A DNA stretch of 64,000 nucleotides. Source: Anniella stebbinsi. Lineage: Eukaryota; Chordata; Lepidosauria; Squamata; Anniellidae. Made by a program: the position numbers and the translations under genes. The stretch spans positions 357,888,154-357,952,153 of the forward strand of contig JARDYH010000001.1 of the NCBI GenBank assembly GCA_029215795.1, given 5' to 3'. Positions 58,201-64,000 of the stretch are shown here, one piece after another. Numbering within the stretch: the stretch's first letter is position 1; each line of letters starts with the position of its first letter. The notes beneath the pieces were generated by a model. That model was given only the letters and a program-made list of their open reading frames with translations, made no database searches and had not been told where the DNA came from.

Positions 58201-60498
58201 GGGAAAATAAAAAGTTCTTCACCTGGCACTGGAAAGAGTACAACTCCGGTACCAGGTGAACTTCTCCAGTGAGCCAGTTCCACAGCCAGGGTGCCACAGC
58301 AGAAAAGGCCCTCCTCCTGGTAGCCGCCCGCCTCACTTCTTTTGACAAGGGCTCACAGAGAAGATGACCTTAGGCTCCAGGCAGGTACATATGGGAGGAG
58401 GTGATCCTTCAGATAACCTGGCCCCAAGCTGTTTAGGGCTTTGAATATTACTACCAGCACTTTGAATTGGGCCCGGCCATGGACTGGCAACCTGTGCAAA
58501 TGGAAAAGTACTGGCATAATGTGGATTTATTTGCCAGTCCCCGTTAACAATCTTGCTGCCTGGTTCTGACCAGTTGAAGTTTTTGGACTGTGTTCAAAGG
58601 CAACCCCATGTATAATGCCTTGCAGTAATCCAGACGAGAGGTTATCAGAGCATGGATAACTGTAGCTACGCTAGATTTCCAACTATATTTTAAACAAAAT
58701 GATTACACATCTCACAATAATTTAAAAATGCAGGTGAGCAACTTGTGTCCCTCCAGATGTTTGGGCCTACAACTCCCAGGATTGCTCACCATTGGCAGTA
58801 TTGGCTAGGGCTAATGGGAAATGTGGGCCAGAACATCTGCGGGGGTATAAGTTGCTCACCCTGTTTTAGAAAAAAAATACAATAGGATCAGAGCAGCCCA
58901 CTTCAATTTAACACCAGTTATTAAACAAATATTGGTTGTTTTGGACAAAAGCAATATTCTTAACATAGAAACCACATCAACATGTTTTCAGAAAATGAGT
59001 ACCTATCAGCTTGCCAGAGGACTATCAGCAGTTGTTTGAAAGGCTCTGGTAGGAAAAACAAAAGCATATTCTATTCAATAGGGGCTAACGTAGCACTGGT
59101 GCAGGAAAAGGGAGACCTGTCATACAAAATTATGCATGGTGTGGAGAATGTGGATAGGGAGGCATTTTTTTGCCTTCTCCCATAATACTAGAACCCAGTG
59201 GGGTCATCATCCCATGAAGCTGAATGGTGGGAAATTCAGGACAGATAAAATGAAGGACTTCATCACACAGTGCATAGTTAAACTCTTGAATTCACTACCA
59301 CAAGATGTAGTGATGGCCACCAATTTGGATGGCTTTCAAAGGGGGTTGGATAAATTCCTGGAGGAGAAGGCCATCGATGGCCACTGGTCTTGGTGGCTAT
59401 ATGCTACCTTCGGTATCAGAGGCAGTAAGCCTATGTACACCAGTTGCAGGGGAACATGGGTGTTTGGTGCTCTTGCACTCGTGCTCTGCTTGTGGATTTT
59501 CCAACCACAGCTGGTTGGCCACTGTGTGAACAGACTGCCGGACTAGATGGACCCTTGATCTGATCCAGCAGGGCTCTTCTTATGTTCTCATGCTGATTTC
59601 CAGAAGTTTTGGACTTCAGCTCCCAGAAGCCCCCTACTTTCTGCCCGCCCCTGTCCTAGTGAACCCAAAAATGGCACACCTTATGGTAACATCCCTGGCA
59701 ACCCCCCCCCCCCCTTTTTTTTAACCTCCTGGTCATCAGATCTCAGACTCAGAGGTTCTTGAGTAGGGTGACCCTATGAAAAGGAGGACAGGATTCCTGT
59801 GTCTTTAACAGTTGTATAAATAAGGGAATTTCAGCAGGTATCATTTGTATGCATGCAGCACCTGGGGGAATTCCCTCTTCAACACAACAGTTATCGCTGC
59901 AGGAGCCCTGCCCAGATGTAAAGGACGGCAGGGCTCCTGCAGCTTTAACTGTTGTGATGAAGAAGGAATTTCACCAGCATACAAACGACACCTGCTGAAA
60001 TTCCCCTTTTCAATACAACTGTTAAAGATACAGGAGCCCTGTCCTCCTTTCCATGTGGTCGCCCTATTCTTGAGAAACCTTGAGGGCCGCCAAACCTGCT
60101 CTTGGAAGGAAATGCCACAAGCAGAGCACTTATATTTGGTTTCAGTAGTCGAAAAGCAAAACACCAAGTGACAGATATTGGAGTTTTGAAGCAGGCAAGA
60201 TATACACCTCCCCAACAAAAGCCTCATTATATTTATAACCCTCTCCTTAATCTTTCTCATTATATTTAAAGAAAGGGTCAGATGTGTGTGTTTTTTTTTA
60301 AAAAAATATCTGTTGGATCTTTTTAATTACAAGGTTTCTATACTGACATGTTTCTTTTCCCGTCCTTGTAGGTGTGCCTGTACTTTTATGATAAACTGTA
60401 CAGGGGAAACCGGGTGACTAAGGTGGATACGGAGAGTTTCAGTGCCTTTTCCTCACCTAACCTGCCTCCACTTGCAAATGCTGAGGTGGATATTACAA
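35513..60498 (+). CDS. ASPG: ASPG-like gene, copy B (exons 1-6; 3' part off window)
   Basis: Second tandem ASPG homolog on the same strand, starting 8.4 kb after the stop of copy A. Exons: 35513-35678, 44077-44206, 45526-45637, 54018-54143, 56599-56682, 60372-60498. Frame and phases are continuous. It carries TGGTIGM in exon 1 (first catalytic threonine), HGTDT in exon 4 and GNRVTK in exon 6, so the N-terminal asparaginase active site is complete. Exons 2-6 have the same lengths as in copy A, but introns are longer (intron 1 is 8.4 kb, intron 3 is 8.4 kb). Exons 7 onward (C-terminal asparaginase domain, ankyrin repeats) are not found by 64000. Expected to be cytosolic. Probably functional as far as seen. 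Confidence 0.92.
36083..36165 (+). mobile_element. tRNA-like SINE head
   Basis: GTGGTCCAGTGGTAGAACAT and GGTTTAATCCCTGGC, tRNA promoter boxes of the same type as 29312-29382. Confidence 0.55.
37067..37335 (-). mobile_element. CR1 LINE 3' end
   Basis: ATAAGAAGAGCCATGCTGGA through TTCCTCAGCAAC and the LDKFLEEE remnant, minus strand. An L2-type tail follows from 37338. Confidence 0.8.
37713..38245. mobile_element. foldback element, GGCTCAGTTCAG ends, copy 1
   Basis: 533 bp. GGCTCAGTTCAGGCAACA and TTGTCTGAACTGAGCC are inverted ends. Flanks ATG and ATT. Homologous to 56002-56536 over the full length. Confidence 0.78.
38346..38665. mobile_element. palindromic hAT-like element, TAGGCTGACC family, copy 3
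   Basis: Perfect 8-bp direct repeat CCACTGTG at 38338-38345 and 38666-38673. Ends read TAGGCTGACCAGATAAAATC, an end variant. Confidence 0.9.
39065..39500 (+). mobile_element. CR1 LINE with ORF2 C-terminus
   Basis: Open frame 39157-39462 carries [31 protein letters not shown] and [10 protein letters not shown], then [14 protein letters not shown]: the CR1 reverse transcriptase ORF end. Confidence 0.92.
39501..40284. other. copy B intron 1 stretch, unclassified repeat-like sequence
   Basis: Balanced-composition text without LINE, SINE or exon motifs I recognise; may be an old retroelement. Confidence 0.3.
40285..40365 (+). mobile_element. L2-type LINE tail
   Basis: GAGAGCTTTGGCTATCAGGC then (TAAA)n. 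Confidence 0.75.
41306..41624. mobile_element. palindromic hAT-like element, TAGGCTGACC family, copy 4
   Basis: Perfect 8-bp direct repeat ATACTAAG at 41298-41305 and 41625-41632. Confidence 0.92.
41665..41843 (+). mobile_element. L2-type LINE tail with (TA)n(TTA)n microsatellite
   Basis: GTTCCCCGCCTCGATCC and GAGAGGCGGGTAATAAAT tail, like 1288-1350 reversed, followed by AT and ATT runs. Confidence 0.75.
42333..42366. repeat. GGGTGT repeat
   Basis: Short G/T-rich tandem repeat. Confidence 0.8.
43592..43750 (+). mobile_element. CR1 LINE 3' end
   Basis: GTTGCTGGGGAACATGGGTG through GATCCAGCAGGGCTCTTC. Confidence 0.88.
44077..44206 (+). CDS. ASPG: ASPG copy B exon 2
   Basis: 130 bp, same phase as in copy A. 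Encodes [20 protein letters not shown] and then a divergent loop ending DDTLVLP. Acceptor TTTCTCAG, donor GTACGT. Confidence 0.92.
44736..44853 (+). mobile_element. CR1 LINE 3' end
   Basis: GTGTCCTGCTTGTGGATTTC through CCAGCAGGGCTTTTCTTAC. A further 3' scrap lies at 45405-45450. Confidence 0.85.
45526..45637 (+). CDS. ASPG: ASPG copy B exon 3
   Basis: 112 bp, encoding [20 protein letters not shown], then SSNMTPAEW. Acceptor TTTGACAG, donor GTATTT (same unusual hexamer as copy A). The preceding intron is 1.3 kb against 0.1 kb in copy A. Confidence 0.93.
45792..46111. mobile_element. palindromic hAT-like element, TAGGCTGACC family, copy 5
   Basis: Perfect 8-bp direct repeat GTCAACAT at 45784-45791 and 46112-46119. 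The loop is in the opposite orientation to copy 4. Confidence 0.92.
46251..46400 (-). mobile_element. (ATT)n and L2-type LINE tail
   Basis: ATT run then CAATACTGGGACTCAAGGCG; the same subfamily occurs at 57225-57340. Confidence 0.7.
46498..47157 (-). mobile_element. 660-bp element with GAGCTCCATC ends, copy 2
   Basis: Inverted homolog of 28029-28669. Flanked by ATA at 46495-46497 and 47158-47160. Confidence 0.75.
47335..47545 (+). mobile_element. CR1 LINE 3' end
   Basis: GGCTATATGCTACCTCCAGG, GGGGAACATGAGTAAGAGGG and CAATCCAGCATGGCTCT. Confidence 0.85.
48268..48673 (-). mobile_element. retroviral 3' LTR
   Basis: 406 bp running TGTGAGGG...CTGTAACA on the minus strand, directly after a polypurine tract (AAAGGGGGGAA, near 48674-48684). 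Has a TATA-like TGTATAAGAG near 48396-48405 and AATAAA at 48323-48328, both minus strand, in the normal U3/R order. No second LTR was found. Confidence 0.82.
48697..49830 (-). pseudogene. endogenous retrovirus env remnant
   Basis: Three overlapping minus-strand frames (49639-49827, 49307-49741 and 49198-49401) give surface-subunit-like sequence, and 48697-49164 gives a transmembrane subunit with an EGGVC motif, paired cysteines, then a hydrophobic anchor and a cytoplasmic tail ending near the polypurine tract. Frameshifts separate the parts, so the gene is broken. gag and pol are absent. Gamma-like env organisation; exact genus uncertain. Confidence 0.8.
50434..50450. repeat. poly-C run of 17
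   Basis: Uninterrupted C tract. Confidence 0.95.
51310..51560 (-). repeat. unclassified repeat paired with 18780-19040
   Basis: GAGCAGGAAATGCC and GGTTGGGCAC blocks, inverted relative to the other copy. Confidence 0.45.
51661..52148. mobile_element. foldback element, GGCTGTGTTCGGACAACA ends
   Basis: 488 bp, GGCTGTGTTCGGACAACAC to GTGTCATCTGAACGCAGCC, flanked by ATG on both sides. Confidence 0.75.
52245..52460 (+). mobile_element. CR1 LINE 3' end
   Basis: GCAGCTGGACAGCCATCTGT through GGGGGTTGGACTCGAGG and TTCTATGATTCTGTGATGAT, the CR1 3' terminal repeat. Confidence 0.92.
52470..54017. other. copy B intron 3 remainder
   Basis: No recognised coding or repeat family; poly-A at 53489-53504. 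Open frames here have no family similarity. Confidence 0.5.
54018..54143 (+). CDS. ASPG: ASPG copy B exon 4 (active-site HGTDT exon)
   Basis: 42 codons: [20 protein letters not shown] then [13 protein letters not shown]. Catalytic threonine and aspartate are retained. Acceptor GTCAACAG, donor GTAAGA. Confidence 0.95.
54340..54645 (-). mobile_element. L2-type LINE 3' end
   Basis: TTATTTAAAATATTTCTTGG tail side and GGTGCGGGGCCACTGC coding remnant. Confidence 0.75.
56002..56536. mobile_element. foldback element, GGCTCA...TGAGCC ends, copy 2
   Basis: 535 bp, homologous to 37713-38245, flanked by AGT (55999-56001, 56537-56539). Confidence 0.78.
56599..56682 (+). CDS. ASPG: ASPG copy B exon 5
   Basis: 28 codons, [20 protein letters not shown] then AGQFVIPE. 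The polypyrimidine tract of its acceptor is a (TC)n microsatellite at 56572-56590. Donor GTCTGC, non-consensus as in copy A. Confidence 0.95.
56808..56970 (-). mobile_element. CR1 LINE 3' end
   Basis: ATAGAATTATAGAGTAG 3' repeat, then AGTCCAACCCCCTGCTCAAT. Confidence 0.9.
57225..57340 (-). mobile_element. L2-type LINE tail
   Basis: CCCACAATACTGGGACTCAA and GTTTACAAGATTAAAAC. Confidence 0.7.
57604..58680 (-). mobile_element. L2-type LINE interrupted by a second L2
   Basis: Minus-strand LINE 3' region 57604-57718 resumes at about 58097 (ACAACCAGAATAACACTG) and continues to about 58680, matching 17660-18065. Confidence 0.7.
57719..58096 (+). mobile_element. L2-type LINE 3' end inserted in another L2
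   Basis: [20 protein letters not shown] coding, GAGAGCTTTGGCTATGGGGT and a (TAAA)n tail. Confidence 0.85.
58733..58862. repeat. foldback element, GGTGAGCAACTT ends
   Basis: GGTGAGCAACTTG and AAGTTGCTCACC invert; inner arms CTCCAGATGTTTGGGCCTAC and CCAGAACATCTGCGG. Confidence 0.7.
59110..59590 (+). mobile_element. CR1 LINE 3' part
   Basis: Frameshifted coding [36 protein letters not shown] then the GATCCAGCAGGGCTCTTCTT end. Confidence 0.9.
59764..60066. mobile_element. palindromic hAT-like element, TAGGCTGACC family, copy 6
   Basis: Perfect 8-bp direct repeat TTCTTGAG at 59756-59763 and 60067-60074. Divergent subfamily: ends TAGGGTGACC and GGTCGCCCTA. Confidence 0.9.
60372..60498 (+). CDS. 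ASPG: ASPG copy B exon 6 (catalytic lysine exon)
   Basis: 127 bp: [20 protein letters not shown], then [13 protein letters not shown]. Active-site lysine retained. Acceptor CTTGTAG, donor GTAAGC. Last exon of copy B visible in the window. Confidence 0.95.
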
Positions 60499-60992
60499 GT
60501 AAGCAACACTGTGATTTCAGCACTCAGACTGTCATGATACCATCTGTAACCCTTTCCTGAACTGTTGCAATACTGGGTCAAGGCTTTTGAGTAGCCTTTT
60601 ATCCTCTACTCATGATGGGGCTGTTCTTCTTTGTTGGTGAGCACTACTCACTGTTCCCCTTGTACTTTGATGAGGATGATTTCGTTTAAAAACTGGCCGT
60701 TTTCTCATCGTGTTGTTGCGCTTTACCCGAAACAGATGCAGTAGGTAACCGATTGCATAGATGTAGTCTTGTGAGTTCTGCTTGCCTCTTAGTAGACACC
60801 GTGTGAACACTTGAGTGGGGTGGGGGTGGGGAGGTAACAACCTACTATGCATTTTTGTTTAAAAACAGACATGGCGGCTGGTGGCTCCGATGTCAGTGGG
60901 GCTGTGAATCCTCTCTGGGTTTCAGCCAGAACTCTAAAGGATCTGTCCAAGGTGCTGAACCAATTTGGGGGATTATGTCAGCACTTTCGATA

Positions 60993-61240
60993 GCTCCTTT
61001 ATTTATTTATTTTTGCATTTATATCCCTTCTCCTTCCCTCCAAGGAACCCAAGGTGGCATACATAATCCTCCTCCTCTCCATTTTATCCTCACAACAGCA
61101 ACCCTGTGAGGTAGGTTGGGCTGAGAGTCTGTGACTGTCCCGAAGTCGCCCAGTGGGTTTCCATGGCTGAATGGGGACTAGAACCTGGATCTCCCAACTC
61201 CCAGTCCAACACTTTAGCCCCTACACCACACTGGCCCTGT
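60993..61240 (-). mobile_element. tRNA-derived SINE (squamate type)
   Basis: TTTATTTATTTATTTTTGC tail at the low end, TTTTATCCTCACAACAGCAA body, CCAGTCCAACACTTTAGC head. Confidence 0.88.
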
Positions 61241-62136
61241 TCAGATGACACCGTTAACCATGCCATTAACCCTTTTGTGGTTAGTGTGGTTAGGACAGCA
61301 TGGTTAACGGTGTTCTCTGAACACCCATTTTCCCTATCCATCTGTCCCGTTAACCACATCGGGGTAAGGCTCACTAACCACGTTATGCAACATGGTTAGC
61401 AGCACTAACCGTGGCTAAAAGTGTCGCCTGACACGTGTCTATGGTTAAGAGGCCATGGTTAAGGCAAGGAGCTTCCAGTACAGAGTGGCTTAACTAGGCG
61501 GGGCTGCTCTAGGCAGTGGGCTCTATGGCTGCTGTGGATTGCCGATTGATACGGTCACTGCGGCTGCCATTTCGTGTTTCGCATTAGTATTTTGGAGCGA
61601 TTTTTGCTCTTCTTAGCAGAGCATGCTCACAGTAGAGCTTTTTAAATCCCCACTTGCAATTTCCCCATACGAAGCATCCGTTTGTCCTACCTCGATGAAG
61701 CGCCTTTAAGCCCCTCAGGTTTCCCATTCCTGTGGCGGCGCTGCCCGATGACGCGGCTAGCGCTGCTGTCTCAGAAGACTTCCGCCTCCCCTCTGATGAT
61801 TGCAGAGGTATAGCAGGCATGGCGATGCAGAAAGCAATGGAACCACTCACTAAACGGGGTGATGCATGCATGTAATTGCTGATTTCGTTGGTGCCTGCCC
61901 TAAAATGATGGCCGTAACTGCCAGGGCTCCTAGTGCTAGGGCTGCTGGGATATGGGGTGGATCACTTGGAGGAATCTGGTGCTCCACTAACCACTTTGTG
62001 GTTAGCGTGTGGTTAAGGAAAATTTAACCACAAAAAGGGTTAACTGTGTCATCTGCAAGTGTTCCACATGCGGTTAGCGTTAATCACAGCTGGTTAAAAC
62101 CAACCACAAAGCCCTGAGTGTCATCTGAATGGGGCC
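61233..62136. mobile_element. 904-bp foldback element, GGCCCTGTTCAGATGACAC ends
   Basis: GGCCCTGTTCAGATGACACC to GTGTCATCTGAATGGGGCC; interior repeats GGTTAA/TTAACC words. Flanks ACT and ATT. It abuts the SINE head. Confidence 0.7.
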
Positions 62137-62842
62137 ATTGGCTCTCATTTTAGAGTTCTGACTGAAAGCCAGAGTGGATTCACAGCCCCGCTGGGTTCCA
62201 AAGGCCCATGCAGAGCTGCCACTTAAAGTTTGAGTTGGGTCCTAATCCCCCCCTAATGCCCATCAAGGGGGCCCACTGGTAACTCTTCTCCAAGTGCCCT
62301 CAAAATTATGGAATTCTTGCAATGGCCTCGTGGACTCTTCTGTATCAAATGGATACAGATACACCGTAATATTAAATAAACAACTGGAAGTATTAGCCTT
62401 TACTTGCTCTTTGGGGCTGAATGATGTGATGCATTAAAACCTTTTCTAACCGACAGGCTTAAAACTGGACATTTCTGTTTCTTCTTTGGAAAAAGACCCG
62501 ACTATTAATAGGGTCTGCGGTGCAGCATGGAGGGGGATGACATCAGCTCTCTCCCCTGCTGTTTTTCTTCCAAAACAGCCATTTGGGGGAAAACAAATTC
62601 AGTGGGGAAACGGCATGAGGGGAGGATTGACTGTCCTTCCCTTGTGCCGCCAGCCTGACCTGGATCAGGGCTACCTGCATCTGTTGTTTTGTTTTCTAAA
62701 GAAAGAGATGTGGCCAGTTCAAAGTATGTTAATTACGAAAGCTTGTAGCATAACATGGTTTGGTCCTTAAATTATGGGGCAGACGTAAAGCAACGGGGTA
62801 TATAAAATGTCCACAAAATAGGGAACAAGCCAAGAAGTTTCT

Positions 62843-62915
62843 CGTGCTGTGTATTTATTACATTTCTATGATATTACCACCCAATAGACCAAAGCTGTCT
62901 GGAATATGTTTCACT
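62843..62915 (-). mobile_element. L2-type LINE tail
   Basis: CACCCAATAGACCAAAGCTG motif with ATTT tail. Confidence 0.55.
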
Positions 62916-63192
62916 AAAAATCACAAAAATCACTAATAATAACTTCAGTAATAATAAATTGTTTAATAATAACTTGGAAACATGCATTTAAAATGTTTAC
63001 CGACGCAGTGAAAAGAGAGAGCCGAGCAATTTCCATGACATAGCTGCTATTTGAGGTTTCTTAACATTACATTTAAAAACAAAACACAACACCAAGTTTT
63101 GAGCCTTGAAACATTCTGCAGTGGGATCCAGTGTTTAGAGGGTGGCATTTTTATATTATGCAGAGTTATCTGTACTTTCGTTACGGCTTCTA

Positions 63193-63342
63193 CATAAGAA
63201 CATAAGAAGACCATGCTGGATCAGATCAAGGGTCCCATCTAGCCCAGCGCTCTGTTCACACAGTGGCCAACCGGCTGTTGGACAGGGATCAACAAAGTAG
63301 GACATGGTGCGATAGCACCCTCCTGCCCATGTTCCCCAGCAG
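63193..63342 (-). mobile_element. CR1 LINE 3' end
   Basis: ATAAGAACATAAGAAGACCA through CATGTTCCCCAGCAG. Confidence 0.9.
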
Positions 63343-63467
63343 AGAGTTTCCCTGTGGCTGCTCTTTTCTATCTCTTCTCCATTATTCACGCTTCTCTTCT
63401 TGGCCATCACAGATCCTGAATTCTGCAAAAAATGTAGTTCTCCAAAAAGCTGATATCAAGCCCACAA

Positions 63468-63490
63468 TTATTATTATTATTATTATTATT

Positions 63491-63522
<32 letters not shown>

Positions 63523-63776
63523 ATCTCTTTCTTGCTCATGACGGTTTTTCTAGACGGGCATGATGGGCTTTGCCAAGTCATGCTGTCTTTTACAGATTCA
63601 GGGACTTCCTGGCTATCGAGCATGTTTTGAGCATGACTGCTTTCTGGATGTTGGTGTGGATGTATTTTGATAGGCCCAGTTTCTGAAGCTTTTCTGTACA
63701 GTTTTTTGATGTGATGCCGGGACTGATGTGACTAATGGAACAATTGTGACCTTTTCCTGTTGCTGTAGTTCTTTGA

Positions 63777-63780
<4 letters not shown>
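63468..63780 (-). mobile_element. possible R4-type LINE 3' end with (ATT)(ATC) tail
   Basis: Minus-strand coding VKELQQQEKVTIVPLV then degraded sequence recalls R4/R2-type reverse transcriptase C-termini (a VxxPIVIGALG-like stretch). The ATC/ATT run at 63468-63522 would be its tail. Moderate guess. Confidence 0.4.
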
Positions 63781-63815
<35 letters not shown>

Positions 63816-63960
63816 TTATATACCACCCCATAGCCGAAGCTCTCTGGGCGGTTTACAAATATTAAAAACATCGAACATTTAAAAACCAATATACAAAATT
63901 TTAAACCATAAAAAGCATCAAAACAGACTACATAATATAGTGATCGATTACACTTAGAGA
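63781..63960 (-). mobile_element. (ATC)n and L2-type LINE tail
   Basis: ATC run 63781-63814, then CCATAGCCGAAGCTCTCTGG. Confidence 0.75.
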
Positions 63961-64000
63961 CAAAATAAGCAGATTGGAATAAGATGGGGTGGTTAGAAGA

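Noticed and set aside
63468..63814. Aspartate-run protein on the minus strand
   Set aside because: Aspartates come from an (ATC)n microsatellite between LINE tails.
60499..64000. Exon 7 of copy B
   Set aside because: Looked for a DWGIVW / [14 protein letters not shown] segment with acceptor after 60498; none seen, so it is presumably beyond the window.

Overview
This is vertebrate nuclear DNA, almost certainly from a squamate reptile and probably a lizard. Short exons with GT-AG introns sit in a background of CR1 and L2-type LINE 3' ends (many with TAAA-type tails), tRNA-derived and 5S-rRNA-derived SINEs, and a dense crowd of non-autonomous DNA transposons. No bacterial gene, operon or CRISPR array is present. 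The species-level call rests on repeat style only.

The only host genes I can support are two same-strand tandem copies of an ASPG-type gene (60 kDa lysophospholipase / cytosolic type I L-asparaginase with C-terminal ankyrin repeats). Copy A runs off the left edge. Its exon 1 is not in the window, but 14 further exons (numbered 2-15 here) lie between 3958 and 27115, all in frame, ending at a stop codon. Copy B begins with a GC-rich promoter and exon 1 at about 35.3-35.7 kb and shows exons 1-6 up to 60498; the rest lies beyond the right edge. Exons 2-6 have identical lengths in both copies (130, 112, 126, 84, 127 bp) and identical phases, so they are true intron-exon duplicates. Both keep the visible catalytic motifs. 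Exons 4-6 are about 90% identical in protein, but exons 2-3 only about 55-65%.

Layout: 1-3957 intron of copy A; 3958-27115 copy A; 27116-35330 intergenic spacer full of transposons; 35330-35678 promoter and exon 1 of copy B; 35679-60498 copy B exons and introns, with a truncated endogenous retrovirus (3' LTR plus broken env, minus strand) at 48.3-49.8 kb; 60499-64000 copy B intron 6.

The most distinctive non-genic content is the DNA transposon set. Target-site duplications are visible for several families: a 300-bp palindromic family (six full copies, four with perfect and one with 7/8-matching 8-bp duplications); a TAGGGATGTGCAC-ended family (three of four copies with perfect 8-bp duplications); a 641/660-bp pair with 3-bp duplications; a GGC...GCC foldback family with 3-bp duplications; and a strange GCGCATTA-studded 360-bp repeat in two inverted copies. 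A possible relic or alternative exon 14 of copy A, ending in a stop, lies at 21606-21639.
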